Made by a program: the position numbers and the translations under genes. DNA of 64,000 bases from Plantibacter sp. ME-Dv--P-122b (GTDB lineage: Bacteria > Actinomycetota > Actinomycetes > Actinomycetales > Microbacteriaceae). Below the pieces are notes generated by a model, which saw only the letters and a program-made list of their open reading frames with translations, searched no databases and was not told the DNA's origin. Shown here one piece after another: positions 49,922 through 57,734 of the stretch; within the stretch, counting starts at the first letter, position 1, and each line of letters opens with the position of its first letter. Location: contig NZ_JARVSC010000003.1 in assembly GCF_030209375.1 (NCBI RefSeq), positions 992,001-1,056,000 on the forward strand, written 5' to 3'.

Positions 49922-50674
49922 TCAGCGAGCGGCACCGAGCCCGTCGATCCACTGCGCGAAGGTCTGCACACCGCGTTGTGCACCGGGCCCGGCGAGGGTG
50001 GTGCCGTCGCGCATCGCCTTGCCGAAGCCGCCGGGCAGCGGGATCTGCACGACCGGGCCACGGATGCCCGTGGCGGCGGTGTAGGCCTTGACCATCGCGG
50101 ACATCCGCAGTTCCTCGGGGCCAGCGAGGTCGGCAGGGCGCCCCCGCGACTCACCCTCAGCCAGCTCCACCAGGTGCTCGGCGACTTCGCGTGCAGCGAC
50201 CGGCTGCGAGGTCATCGTCGGCACCATCGTGACCGGACCGAAGCGAAACCGTTCGACCATCTGCTGCGCGAACTCGTGGAACTGCGTCGCCCGGAGGATC
50301 GTCCACGGGATGCGCCCGGTGCTGACGAGTTCCTCCTGCAGCGCCTTGCCCGCGTAGTAGCCGAAGGGCGCCTTGTCGCTTCCGACGATCGACAGCGCGA
50401 CGTGGTGGGGCACGCCTGCGGCGCCCTCGGCTTCGAGCAGGTTGCGGGTGACCGCCCCGAAGAACCGGCGGGACGCGGCGCCCGACTGGGTGGCCGTCGA
50501 CGTCACGTCGATGACGACGTCCGCGGCCTCCAGCTGCTGCGCGAGCCCGGCTCCGGTGGCGAGGTCGACGCCGGTGGCACGCGACAGCGCGACCACCTGG
50601 TGTCCGCGCTCCTGGGCCACCGCGACGACGTGTCGCCCGACCATTCCGCTGCCTCCTGCGACGACGATCTTCAT
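49922..50674 (-). CDS. NmrA-like NAD(P)-binding protein (atypical SDR)
   Basis: This is a 250-residue atypical short-chain dehydrogenase. The Rossmann motif is VVAGGSGMVGRHVVAVA near 4-20, then VDLATGAGL and VVIDVTSTATQ. PFGYYAGKALQEEL has YxxxK, and IPWTILRATQFHEF is a typical NmrA/SDR_a5 block. It may be an NAD(P)H-quinone reductase-like or redox-sensing protein; the substrate cannot be read. GGGGAG lies upstream of the ATG. It converges on the GntR gene and is probably independent of the sugar locus. Confidence 0.82.
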   Translation of the reverse strand: MKIVVAGGSGMVGRHVVAVAQERGHQVVALSRATGVDLATGAGLAQQLEAADVVIDVTSTATQSGAASRRFFGAVTRNLLEAEGAAGVPHHVALSIVGSDKAPFGYYAGKALQEELVSTGRIPWTILRATQFHEFAQQMVERFRFGPVTMVPTMTSQPVAAREVAEHLVELAEGESRGRPADLAGPEELRMSAMVKAYTAATGIRGPVVQIPLPGGFGKAMRDGTTLAGPGAQRGVQTFAQWIDGLGAAR

Positions 50675-50701
50675 GCGACACTCCCCTCTACTCGACGGAT
50701 G

Positions 50702-51355
50702 TCACTCTATCGGCGGGAGGAAGCAGCCGTTCTCGACTGTGATCCGCAGCACGTCGGCATCGGATCGGAGCTCCCGTTCGAAGATGATGGCGTCGTCGCG
50801 GAGCTGCGCCGACAGCTCCAGCTCGCCGGGTGAGGGCACGATCAGCTCCGACCGGAACTCGTCCGAGTCGGCCGCGAGTTCGAGCGGCGGCGCGTACCCG
50901 TTGATGAGGTCGACGAGCACGGCGCGACTCGTTCCGACCGGCAGCTCGACCTCGACGGTCATGCGTGCCAGCTTCGTGGCCCGACCGGACGGCGCCAGAC
51001 TGCTGCAGGGCGCCTCCGAGGCCTGGGGCGAGAACGCGAACGGCTGCCCACCCGTCGCCGTGTTGACCATCCGCCCGAGGAGGTCTGCAGCCACGGCGAA
51101 CACCTCGTCTCGGGTGGGAAGCTCGTCGTCGCGCTGAGGAGCGCTCGGGTCGATCGCCGGCGCCTCGGGCACCGTCGAAACATGATCACCCCGCGGCTCC
51201 CCGACCTGACCCGTGCAGGCGACGATCACCAGGGCGAACACACTCAGCTGAGCGACCGCCGCGACGACGATCGCCGTGGTCGAGCGCCGCCCGAGCGACC
51301 TGGAACGGCCTCCTGGCGGCGCTTCCCGCGCTTCCCCGAGAGAATCGGTGCCCAT
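50702..51355 (-). CDS. Membrane-anchored extracytoplasmic protein, unknown function
   Basis: This is a 217-residue protein. A short basic head is followed by a hydrophobic helix at about 26-47 (AIVVAAVAQLSVFALVIVACT), which ends in a Cys that could be lipidated though the lipobox is imperfect (VIVAC). The outer domain is Pro/Asp-rich near the membrane, then beta-rich (RMTVEVELPVGTSRAVLVDL, LSAQLRDDAIIFERELRSDA) and ends ENGCFLPPIE with a conserved-looking Cys. I choose the ATG at 51355; 51397 is also open. No family recognised. Confidence 0.6.
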   Translation of the reverse strand: MGTDSLGEAREAPPGGRSRSLGRRSTTAIVVAAVAQLSVFALVIVACTGQVGEPRGDHVSTVPEAPAIDPSAPQRDDELPTRDEVFAVAADLLGRMVNTATGGQPFAFSPQASEAPCSSLAPSGRATKLARMTVEVELPVGTSRAVLVDLINGYAPPLELAADSDEFRSELIVPSPGELELSAQLRDDAIIFERELRSDADVLRITVENGCFLPPIE

Positions 51356-51523
51356 GTCATCCGGGATCGTGTCCACACCTGCTCCTGTTCTGGCCATGCC
51401 GCGACGATGGCCGTCGCGATGCTGCAGCGACGGTATCGATCGGGAACCGGTCGACGGCTCGACACTTGGTGGGCATGACGCGGCGAGCGCGGATCGGGTG
51501 CCTGTGGAGCGGCGTCAAGCTTG

Positions 51524-51608
51524 TACACCGTGGGTGATGCCGCATCGACGACTTGCAGGCACGTCTACCACGGTGTATAACAAATCTGCACTTCAAGATA
51601 CAGATTTG
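51524..51608 (+). promoter_or_regulatory. Promoter flanked by two inverted repeats
   Basis: TTGCAG (51553-51558), a 17-base spacer and TATAAC (51576-51581) form the best sigma70-like promoter in the window. TACACCGTGG (51524-51533) pairs with CCACGGTGTA (51568-51577) around it, overlapping the -10. CAAATCTG (51581-51588) pairs with CAGATTTG (51601-51608) at the expected transcript start. It leads to the gene at 51677. Confidence 0.65.
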
Positions 51609-51676
51609 AACCCAACCGATCAGCGTCCCCGAAGCGCGTCTCCCGACCGAACCCGACCAGGAACCACCCGACTCCG

Positions 51677-51922
51677 ATGACGACCCTGCAGCACCCCGCG
51701 ACCACCGGCTCCATCCCCACCCCTCGGCAGCAGCTCGCGGCCCTTCCACGCACCCTTCGGCGGCGTATCCCGACCGAGCAGCGCCAGCGATTCCGTACGC
51801 TCGCTGCCACCATCGGCGGCTACATCCTCGCGACCGGCCTCGTGGGTGCGTTCATCACCGGCTGGTTGATCCTCCTCGGCCTCCCGGCCGCGGCGATCCT
51901 CCTGAGCGCGACCGCGCCCTGA
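51677..51922 (+). CDS. Small membrane protein behind a regulated promoter
   Basis: This is an 81-residue protein with a basic, Pro/Arg-rich cytoplasmic head (RTLRRRIPTEQRQRFRTL) and one long or two short hydrophobic helices at about 43-77 (GGYILATGLVGAFITGWLIL, LGLPAAAILLSAT). No family recognised. Support comes from its codon bias and an unusually clear promoter with flanking palindromes about 70-100 bases upstream. No ribosome site better than a weak GACTCCG is seen. Confidence 0.55.
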   Translation: MTTLQHPATTGSIPTPRQQLAALPRTLRRRIPTEQRQRFRTLAATIGGYILATGLVGAFITGWLILLGLPAAAILLSATAP

Positions 51923-51972
51923 GCGCGGCCGGCCCCGGTGGATGACAGCGCATCACCGGTGCCGAGCGGTGC

Positions 51973-53244
51973 CTAGAAGTGCGTCCGCAGGAAAGGCGCC
52001 TGCTCCGTCGCGAACGCGCGGTCGAGCGCTTGCACTGCGGCCGGCGAGCCGGTGATGAGTCCTGCTTCGGCGAGCGCCGACACGCGCGGGCCGCCGAGAA
52101 GGACGGCCGACAGCTCATTGATGGTGAGGCGCACGGCGTCCGTGTCGTCGTCGGCCGACTCGGGGACGTCGCCGAGGCGTTCCGCAGCCGCGGCACCGTG
52201 CTCGTCGATGCGGAGCGCGAACCGACCGCCTGCCAGTCCGAGGGCGTCATCGACGTCGAGCAGGTGCTCGCGACGCTCGGACGCCGCCGGGATCGCGAAC
52301 CGGCGCGCACCGAGCACGGTCGGCACGTCGACGATGCGCAGCCAGAGGGAGTCGGCTCGCGCGGTGGTCTTGACGGCGCGACGGTCGACGAGTCGCCACT
52401 GGATGGCTTCGACGGCCGGCGACTGGTGGAAGGTCACCTTCGTGGTGAGGCTGATCCCGGTGAGGTGCCGCCAGAGCGCGTAGCGGGCCTCGGCAGTGGT
52501 GGCGACGAGGTCGTCGACGACGATCGTGCCCCACTCCTCGCCGACCCGGTAGAGCGCGTAGCCCTGCGGTTCACCGTCGGCGTCGTCGTAGCGGAGGGCG
52601 AGCGTGTCCCCCTCGCCGTGGCTGAAGTGGCGGATGGTCACCTCACGGAGGGCCTGCTTCCACCAGGCGACCCCGCGGTCGATGTCGCCCGCACCGCGGG
52701 AGCGCTCGAACAGCTCGGGTGCGACGATCGCGAGTGAGCGCGGGTCGAGCGTGTGGACGCGTCCGGCGGGCGCCGTACCCCGCCAAGCGACGCGCTTGGG
52801 GTCGACCTCGTGCGTGAACTCCCAGGTCGCCGGGGCGAAGCCGTAGCGACCGTAGATGGTCGCCTCGCTCGCCGTGAGCGCGACGACCGCGGCGCCGGTG
52901 GCCTTCGCGTGGTGGAGTCGGTTCTCCATCAGCGATCGGGCGATCCCTCGACGTTCGTGGGAAGTAGAGACGGTCACCTCGGTGATGGCCAGGGCGCGGA
53001 CGGAGCCACCCGGGATCGACAGGGCGGTCGGGAAGGAACCGAGCGTGCCGACGGGGACGAGTGGTTCGGCCGCGGTGTCGTCGTAGACCCCGAGGATGGA
53101 GCTGCCGACGAGGAGCTGACGCCGCTCGGCACGCACCGCCACGTCGGTCTCGGGCTTCGAGAGGAAGCCGCGGGACGCCGCACCCCACCAGAGGTCCAGG
53201 GCGGCGTGGTCCGTGTGGTCGAGCTCGACGGTGCGCAGGTTCAT
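51973..53244 (-). CDS. GNAT N-acetyltransferase, Eis-like
   Basis: This is a 423-residue protein of Eis (enhanced intracellular survival) length and plan. The N-terminal GNAT domain has ITEVTVSTSHERRGIARSLM (about 88-107, with the acetyl-CoA loop RRGIA) and ASEATIYGRYGFAPAT. The second GNAT-like domain runs about 150-300 (GYALYRVGEEWGTIVVDDLV). The C-terminal sterol-carrier-like domain ends FLRTHF, the free carboxylate serving as general base in Eis enzymes. It is expected to acetylate amines, including lysines or aminoglycosides in known members. Leaderless-type start. Confidence 0.88.
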   Translation of the reverse strand: MNLRTVELDHTDHAALDLWWGAASRGFLSKPETDVAVRAERRQLLVGSSILGVYDDTAAEPLVPVGTLGSFPTALSIPGGSVRALAITEVTVSTSHERRGIARSLMENRLHHAKATGAAVVALTASEATIYGRYGFAPATWEFTHEVDPKRVAWRGTAPAGRVHTLDPRSLAIVAPELFERSRGAGDIDRGVAWWKQALREVTIRHFSHGEGDTLALRYDDADGEPQGYALYRVGEEWGTIVVDDLVATTAEARYALWRHLTGISLTTKVTFHQSPAVEAIQWRLVDRRAVKTTARADSLWLRIVDVPTVLGARRFAIPAASERREHLLDVDDALGLAGGRFALRIDEHGAAAAERLGDVPESADDDTDAVRLTINELSAVLLGGPRVSALAEAGLITGSPAAVQALDRAFATEQAPFLRTHF

Positions 53245-53250
53245 GCGACA

Positions 53251-53256
53251 AGCCTA
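53251..53256 (-). promoter_or_regulatory. -10 element of the Eis-like gene (leaderless)
   Basis: TAGGCT on the minus strand is followed by TGTCGC and the ATG at 53244. It is identical in sequence and spacing to the elements at 18657 and 31704. Confidence 0.55.
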
Positions 53257-53284
53257 TTGGGGGCGCGGTGACGGACCCCGGTCA

Positions 53285-53450
53285 CTGAGCCCACCACCGG
53301 TCACCGAGCCCTCCACCGGTCACTGAGCCTGTCGAAGTGCACACGCAGAACACCACCCGAGGAGCAGAGGCAGCCCGAGAACCCTTCGACAAGCTCAGGG
53401 ACCGGAGGAGGCTGAGCGCACGGACCGGAGGAGGCTGAGTGCAGGGACCG
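53285..53450. repeat. Interspersed repeat cluster
   Basis: Degenerate GTCACTGAGCC units run 53281-53320, an inverted copy (CACTGAGCCTGTCGAAGTGC) lies near 53323 and a direct copy (CCCTTCGACAAGCTCAGGGA) near 53382. GGACCGGAGGAGGCTGAG then occurs twice. No gene lies within. Confidence 0.85.
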
Positions 53451-53460
53451 AAGGACCGAG

Positions 53461-53811
53461 TCAGGCGACGTAGACCTTGCGGAGGGTCTCGCGGACCGTC
53501 CAGGTGGTGCGGGTGCCGGCTGCAAGCCGGCCGATGGAGCCCGCACGGAGCTCGAGCGACGGGGTGCCGTCAGCGAAGTCGACGGTCGCCTCACCGGAGA
53601 GGACCACGAACACCTCGTCGATCTCGGTGTCCTGCACGACGCCGACACCCAGCTCCCAGACGCCGACCTCGGTATCACCGACGGCCGTGAGCGACACGAT
53701 CCCGCTCCGCGGCGACCCCGAGACGACGTCCTCGGGCGCGAGCGGGTTGTCGGCGAGCGCCACGTCAGCGCCCTGGAGCACCGCATTCGGAGCGAGCAGG
53801 TGGTCGGTCAT
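53461..53811 (-). CDS. Cupin-domain protein
   Basis: This is a 116-residue small beta-barrel of the RmlC-like cupin fold (DUF861 type). GVWELGVGVVQDTEIDEVFVVLSGEATVDFADG carries the EVFVVLSG strand, and AGSIGRLAAGTRTTWTVRETLRKVYV carries the late strand pair. The metal-His motif is weak here: the usual first-motif His are replaced by Asp and Glu. This group is common beside polyamine and amino acid oxidase genes, as here. Its start lies 54 bases downstream of the Lrp gene stop on the same strand; likely one unit. Function is accessory or unknown. Confidence 0.8.
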   Translation of the reverse strand: MTDHLLAPNAVLQGADVALADNPLAPEDVVSGSPRSGIVSLTAVGDTEVGVWELGVGVVQDTEIDEVFVVLSGEATVDFADGTPSLELRAGSIGRLAAGTRTTWTVRETLRKVYVA

Positions 53812-53865
53812 GAGGTACCTCTCTGAGCAGGACGGAGACGAGCGGGGTCGGCGCAGCCCGACGAC

Positions 53866-54318
53866 CTACCCGACGCCCCAGCCGTAGGCGAGCTTGTGGG
53901 CTTCGAGCACGAAGAACGTCTCGGTCGACCGCACCCCGGGCGTCGGCTGCAGGGTGTCGAGGAGGAACGTCTTGTAGTGGTCCATGTCGCGGCACACGGC
54001 CTCGACCATCACGTCAAAGCCGCCGCTCGTGAGGACCACGTAGCTCGTCTCCGCGTGCTTCGACAGCTCCTGGCACACCCCACGCGCCATCCCCGGCTCG
54101 CAGCGGATACCGATGAGCGCCAGGTGGTCGAAGCCGATCGACAGCGGGTTCGCGATGCCGACGATCTGCAGGATCCCGGTGTCCTCGAGTCGCTGGATCC
54201 GGTAGCGGACGGACGACGCCGGCAACCCGGTTTCGGTGGCGATCTCGGAGAACGCCTTCCGTCCGTCCTGCTGCAGGATCGCGATCAGCCGACGGTCGAT
54301 GTCGTCAAGGTCGTTCAT
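53866..54318 (-). CDS. Lrp/AsnC-family transcriptional regulator
   Basis: This is a 150-residue protein. The N-terminal helix-turn-helix reads DDIDRRLIAILQQDGRKAFS, EIATETGLPASSVRYRIQRLED. The C-terminal RAM/AsnC ligand domain contains VVLTSGGFDVMVEAVCRD and a closing TETFFVLEAHK. Such proteins sense amino acids or amines and bind as octamers to arrays of A/T-rich sites. GGAGGAG lies upstream of the ATG. It stands beside the aldehyde dehydrogenase, permease and amine oxidase genes. The A/T-rich ACAA/TTGT array at 56070-56140 is a plausible target. Confidence 0.92.
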   Translation of the reverse strand: MNDLDDIDRRLIAILQQDGRKAFSEIATETGLPASSVRYRIQRLEDTGILQIVGIANPLSIGFDHLALIGIRCEPGMARGVCQELSKHAETSYVVLTSGGFDVMVEAVCRDMDHYKTFLLDTLQPTPGVRSTETFFVLEAHKLAYGWGVG

Positions 54319-54509
54319 GTGGCTCCTCCGGCAGCGGGCGGATGGTCATCTGGCAAGCGTAGCGAGGGAAGCCGTGCGGCCCGGGTGCGGTGTCCGCCCC
54401 ACCCGAGCCACGAGCCCCGGCCGGCCGACCGACCCGAACGCGGGCGGTCGACCGGGGTGACGCCGATCGAGCGGACCGAGGGAGGTCGCCGATCGGCGGA
54501 TCGGTCCGA

Positions 54510-55967
54510 CTAGCGGACGTGGATCGCGCCGGTGCGGAGATCGGTCATGTCATGCAGCGTGTACATGCCGCCGATCCGACCCCAGCCGGTGCCCTTACCG
54601 CCAGCGCCACCGAACGGCATGTTGATGTCCCACCAGCCGTTGGAGTCGTTGACGATGACCTGACCGGTCTCGAGCTCCTCCATGAAGCGGTAGGCCTTCG
54701 ACAGGCTCTCGGTGAACACCGCGGACTGCAGGCCGAGCGCGTCGGCGTTGGCGATGCGGAGGATGTCGTCGTCGTCCTGCGCCGTGAGGATGGGGAGGAC
54801 CGGACCGAACGACTCCTCGCGCGACAGCAGGCTGTCCTCGGACACGCCGTCGACGATCGTGAAGTCGTAGTAGAGGTCCGTCGGGTGGCCGGTGGCACGG
54901 CCGCCGCCGAGCAGGATGTCGAAGCCGAGCGCGCGAGCTTCGTCGAGGTGGCGGTCCATCTTCGCGGCGACGCCCTCGTTGTTGAGCGGGCCGAGGTTGA
55001 TGCCCTCGTCGAAGGGGTTGCCGAGTCGCACCGTGGCCTTCGCATAAGAGAGGGCCGCCTCGACGAAGACGTCGTGGACGTTCTGGTGCACGATGAGCCG
55101 CTCGGTCGCGCAGCAGACCTGCCCACCGCTGTAGAACGCGGAGTCGACGGCGGCCTTCGCGGCGCGTTCGATGTTCGCGTCCTCGAGGACGACGATCGGG
55201 CCGTTGCCGGAGCACTCCATGAGCGAGCGCTTGAGACCGGCGGTGCGGACGATCTTCGCCCCGGTGGCGGACGAGCCGATGAACCCGATCGCGTCGATGC
55301 CGTCGTGCGAGACGAGCTCGGAACCGAACGCGCCGTCGCCGGGGAGGACGCTGACGAGCCCGGCCGGGACGCCCGCCTCGACGAGGCAGTCCATCGCCGC
55401 GAGGACCGCGAGGGGCGTGTTGCTCGGCGGCTTGACGATGCAGGCGTTGCCGGTCGCGAGGCCGGGGGCGACGAACTCGCTGAACATGAGGAGCGGGAAG
55501 TTCCAGGGCGTGATGATGCCCCAGACGCCGACCGGCGCGCGCCAGGTGAACATGCGCTTGTCGATGTCGCTCGACGGCAGCGTCTCGCCGTAGAGACGGA
55601 GGGCATCCTCGGCGTGGAGGTGGAAGAGCTGCGCGGCCTCGGCGATGTCGGCGATCGACTCGGCGAGCGGCTTGCCCTGCTCCAGCGTCTGCAGGCGGGC
55701 GAGCTCCTCCACGCGGGCGTTGATCGCGTCGCCGACCCGGTGGCAGATCTCCGCGCGCTTGAACACGCCGAGCTTCCGCCACTCCCGCTGTGCCTCGTGC
55801 GCACGTCGCACCGCCTCGTCGAGTTCGGCGGTGCCGGCCACGGGGATCGACGCGATGACGTCACCGGTGACGGGGCTGATCACCTCCGAGCGCTCCGAGC
55901 TGGTTCCGTCGGTGAACTCGCCGGCGATGAAGAGCTGGGTGCGAGTGGGTGTCGGCAACGTGGTCAT
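54510..55967 (-). CDS. NAD(P)-dependent aldehyde dehydrogenase
   Basis: This is a 485-residue enzyme. ITPWNFPLLMF and KPPSNTPL give the cofactor floor (Lys near 184). The Gly-rich GFIGSSATG lies near 235, the general base is Glu in MECSGNGP and the catalytic Cys is in GGQVCCATER near 293. The end reads MPFGGAGGKGTGWGRIGG. It is close in layout to betaine/aminobutyraldehyde/vanillin-type dehydrogenases. In this locus it probably oxidises 4-aminobutyraldehyde or gamma-glutamyl-aminobutyraldehyde from putrescine. It is divergent from the APC permease across the A/T-rich control region. Confidence 0.9.
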   Translation of the reverse strand: MTTLPTPTRTQLFIAGEFTDGTSSERSEVISPVTGDVIASIPVAGTAELDEAVRRAHEAQREWRKLGVFKRAEICHRVGDAINARVEELARLQTLEQGKPLAESIADIAEAAQLFHLHAEDALRLYGETLPSSDIDKRMFTWRAPVGVWGIITPWNFPLLMFSEFVAPGLATGNACIVKPPSNTPLAVLAAMDCLVEAGVPAGLVSVLPGDGAFGSELVSHDGIDAIGFIGSSATGAKIVRTAGLKRSLMECSGNGPIVVLEDANIERAAKAAVDSAFYSGGQVCCATERLIVHQNVHDVFVEAALSYAKATVRLGNPFDEGINLGPLNNEGVAAKMDRHLDEARALGFDILLGGGRATGHPTDLYYDFTIVDGVSEDSLLSREESFGPVLPILTAQDDDDILRIANADALGLQSAVFTESLSKAYRFMEELETGQVIVNDSNGWWDINMPFGGAGGKGTGWGRIGGMYTLHDMTDLRTGAIHVR

Positions 55968-56067
55968 TCCGGACCTCCTGGTGTCGTGGCTGGGCCGACG
56001 ACGCCGAACAGCGTCGTGCGGATGTCGTCGGGAGAATGTGGGATCAGCCTAGGACCTTGCGATTCCT

Positions 56068-56140
56068 CGAACAAGCAGTATTGTTTCGTCAAAGTTACGA
56101 TTACAACAACGAGACCGACACGATCTTGTCGTCACAACAA
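56068..56140. promoter_or_regulatory. A/T-rich divergent control region with ACAA/TTGT array
   Basis: Motifs: GAACAAG (56069-56075), TTGTTT (56081-56086), ACAACAA (56103-56109), TTGTCG (56126 region) and ACAACAA (56134-56140). The two ACAACAA copies are 31 bases apart, about three helical turns, as expected for Lrp-type multi-site binding. It lies between the aldehyde dehydrogenase and permease genes and is the most A/T-rich spot nearby. Confidence 0.5.
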
Positions 56141-56210
56141 TTCTTCGGCACATTGAGTGCACCAGCAGCGAGACAGCGACGTCCCGTCCCCCACGAATCG
56201 AGAAGAGCCC

Positions 56211-57686
56211 ATGTCGACCGAACACGTCACCAGCACCGACGAGACCACGCACCTGCCGAAACGGATGCGCTGGTTCGACGGCTTCGCCATGGCGATGACC
56301 ATGCCAGCCGCGCTCATCGCCACCCTCGGCGCCTCCATCACCGGCCTCGGCGGCTGGGGGGCCGCCGTCCTGTGGGCGATCTCCATGATCCTCGCCATGG
56401 GCGTCAACTGGATCTACACCGAACTCGCCACCATGTTCCCGAACTCCTCCGGCGGCATCGCGCACTACGCGGCCGAAGCGTGGAAGTCGCGCGCGCCCTG
56501 GGTCGCTCCGATCACGGGCGTCGGCTACTGGCTCCCCTGGGGCACCAACCTCGCCACCTACGGCGCGGTGACCGGTGCGCTCATCCAGGCGCAGTGGTTC
56601 CCGAACGAGGACTGGGTGATCCAGCTCGGCCCGATCTCCATCACCTTCCCGATCCTCATCGGGCTCGGCGTCATCGGCGTGATGTACCTCATCAACGTCA
56701 TCGGCGTCCGCGTCACGATGGCGTTCGTCTACATCACGGCGGGCATCCTGCTCATCCCGCTGTTCGTGTTCATCGTCTTCCCGCTCTTCAGCGCCGACTG
56801 GGCACCGCTCGACCTCACCTGGAAGCTCGAGGGGATCGAGGGCCTGCACACCGCGATCGTCTGGCTGTACATCATGGCGTGGACCACCTTCGGCATCGAG
56901 GTCTGCGCGACCTTCGCCCCGGAGTACCGCGACTCGGTCAAGGACACGACCAAGGCGATCAAGGCCTCCGTCCTCTTCTGCCTCGGCGTCTTCTTCGTCA
57001 TCCCGCTGACCCTCGGCGGCTACGCGGGTGAAGCGGCGATCGCCGACAACCCGGCGACCTTCTTCGTCGCCAGCTTCGCCTCGCTCGTCGGTGGCGCCGC
57101 GGACGTCATGGTGCTCTGCCTCATCGCCTCGCTGCTGCTCATCATGACCACCTCGGTGGCCGACGCCTCACGCGTGCTGTTCAACATGGGCAAGGAGCGC
57201 GTCACCGTCCCGTCGCTCGGCGTGCTGAACCGTCGCGGTGTGCCGTTCCGCTCGCTCAACGTGATGCTCGTCATGAACGTCGTCATCCTCGTCGTGCTGC
57301 AGAACCCGCTCGCGATCATCGTGACCGGCAACCTCGGGTACATCCTCACGCACTTCTTCGCCGTCTCCGGCTTCTTCCTCCTGCGCAAGGACCGCCCCGA
57401 CGCCGTCCGCCCGATCCGCCTGCCGCGCTTCTTCGTGCCGCTTTCGGTCGTGCTGTCGGTGCTCCTCGCGATCATCCTCATCGTCGGCGCCACCGGGTTC
57501 TCCACCACGGGCTACGGCGGGTTCCTCGAGCTCGGCATCGCGCTCGGACTGCTCGCGCTGGGCGTCGTGATCTGGCTGTTCGTGCAGCGGAGCACCAAGC
57601 GCGACGCGGGGCTCGGGACCGGCGGGGCATCCTCCGGAGCCCCACGTGCCGAGGCCGAACACACCGACGCCGCCCGCACCGACTGA
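56211..57686 (+). CDS. APC-superfamily amino acid/amine permease
   Basis: This is a 491-residue transporter with twelve predicted helices. The helix-1 motif ALIATLGASITGLGGWGAAV and the helix-3 region ELATMFPNSSGGIAHYAAEAW (the APC PxxGGxxxY-type block) are plain. An ATFAPEYRDSVKDTTKAIKA loop follows helix 6. It takes up amino acids or polyamines in exchange or with protons. It heads an operon with the FAD amine oxidase and a semialdehyde dehydrogenase, so putrescine or a similar amine is the likely substrate. ATG 56211 is chosen because MSTEHV begins the hydrophilic head; upstream frame is not coding-like. Confidence 0.88.
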   Translation: MSTEHVTSTDETTHLPKRMRWFDGFAMAMTMPAALIATLGASITGLGGWGAAVLWAISMILAMGVNWIYTELATMFPNSSGGIAHYAAEAWKSRAPWVAPITGVGYWLPWGTNLATYGAVTGALIQAQWFPNEDWVIQLGPISITFPILIGLGVIGVMYLINVIGVRVTMAFVYITAGILLIPLFVFIVFPLFSADWAPLDLTWKLEGIEGLHTAIVWLYIMAWTTFGIEVCATFAPEYRDSVKDTTKAIKASVLFCLGVFFVIPLTLGGYAGEAAIADNPATFFVASFASLVGGAADVMVLCLIASLLLIMTTSVADASRVLFNMGKERVTVPSLGVLNRRGVPFRSLNVMLVMNVVILVVLQNPLAIIVTGNLGYILTHFFAVSGFFLLRKDRPDAVRPIRLPRFFVPLSVVLSVLLAIILIVGATGFSTTGYGGFLELGIALGLLALGVVIWLFVQRSTKRDAGLGTGGASSGAPRAEAEHTDAARTD

Positions 57687-57734
57687 CCGCGCACCACGGA
57701 CCGCACCGAACCACGCACCACAGGGGAACCCACC

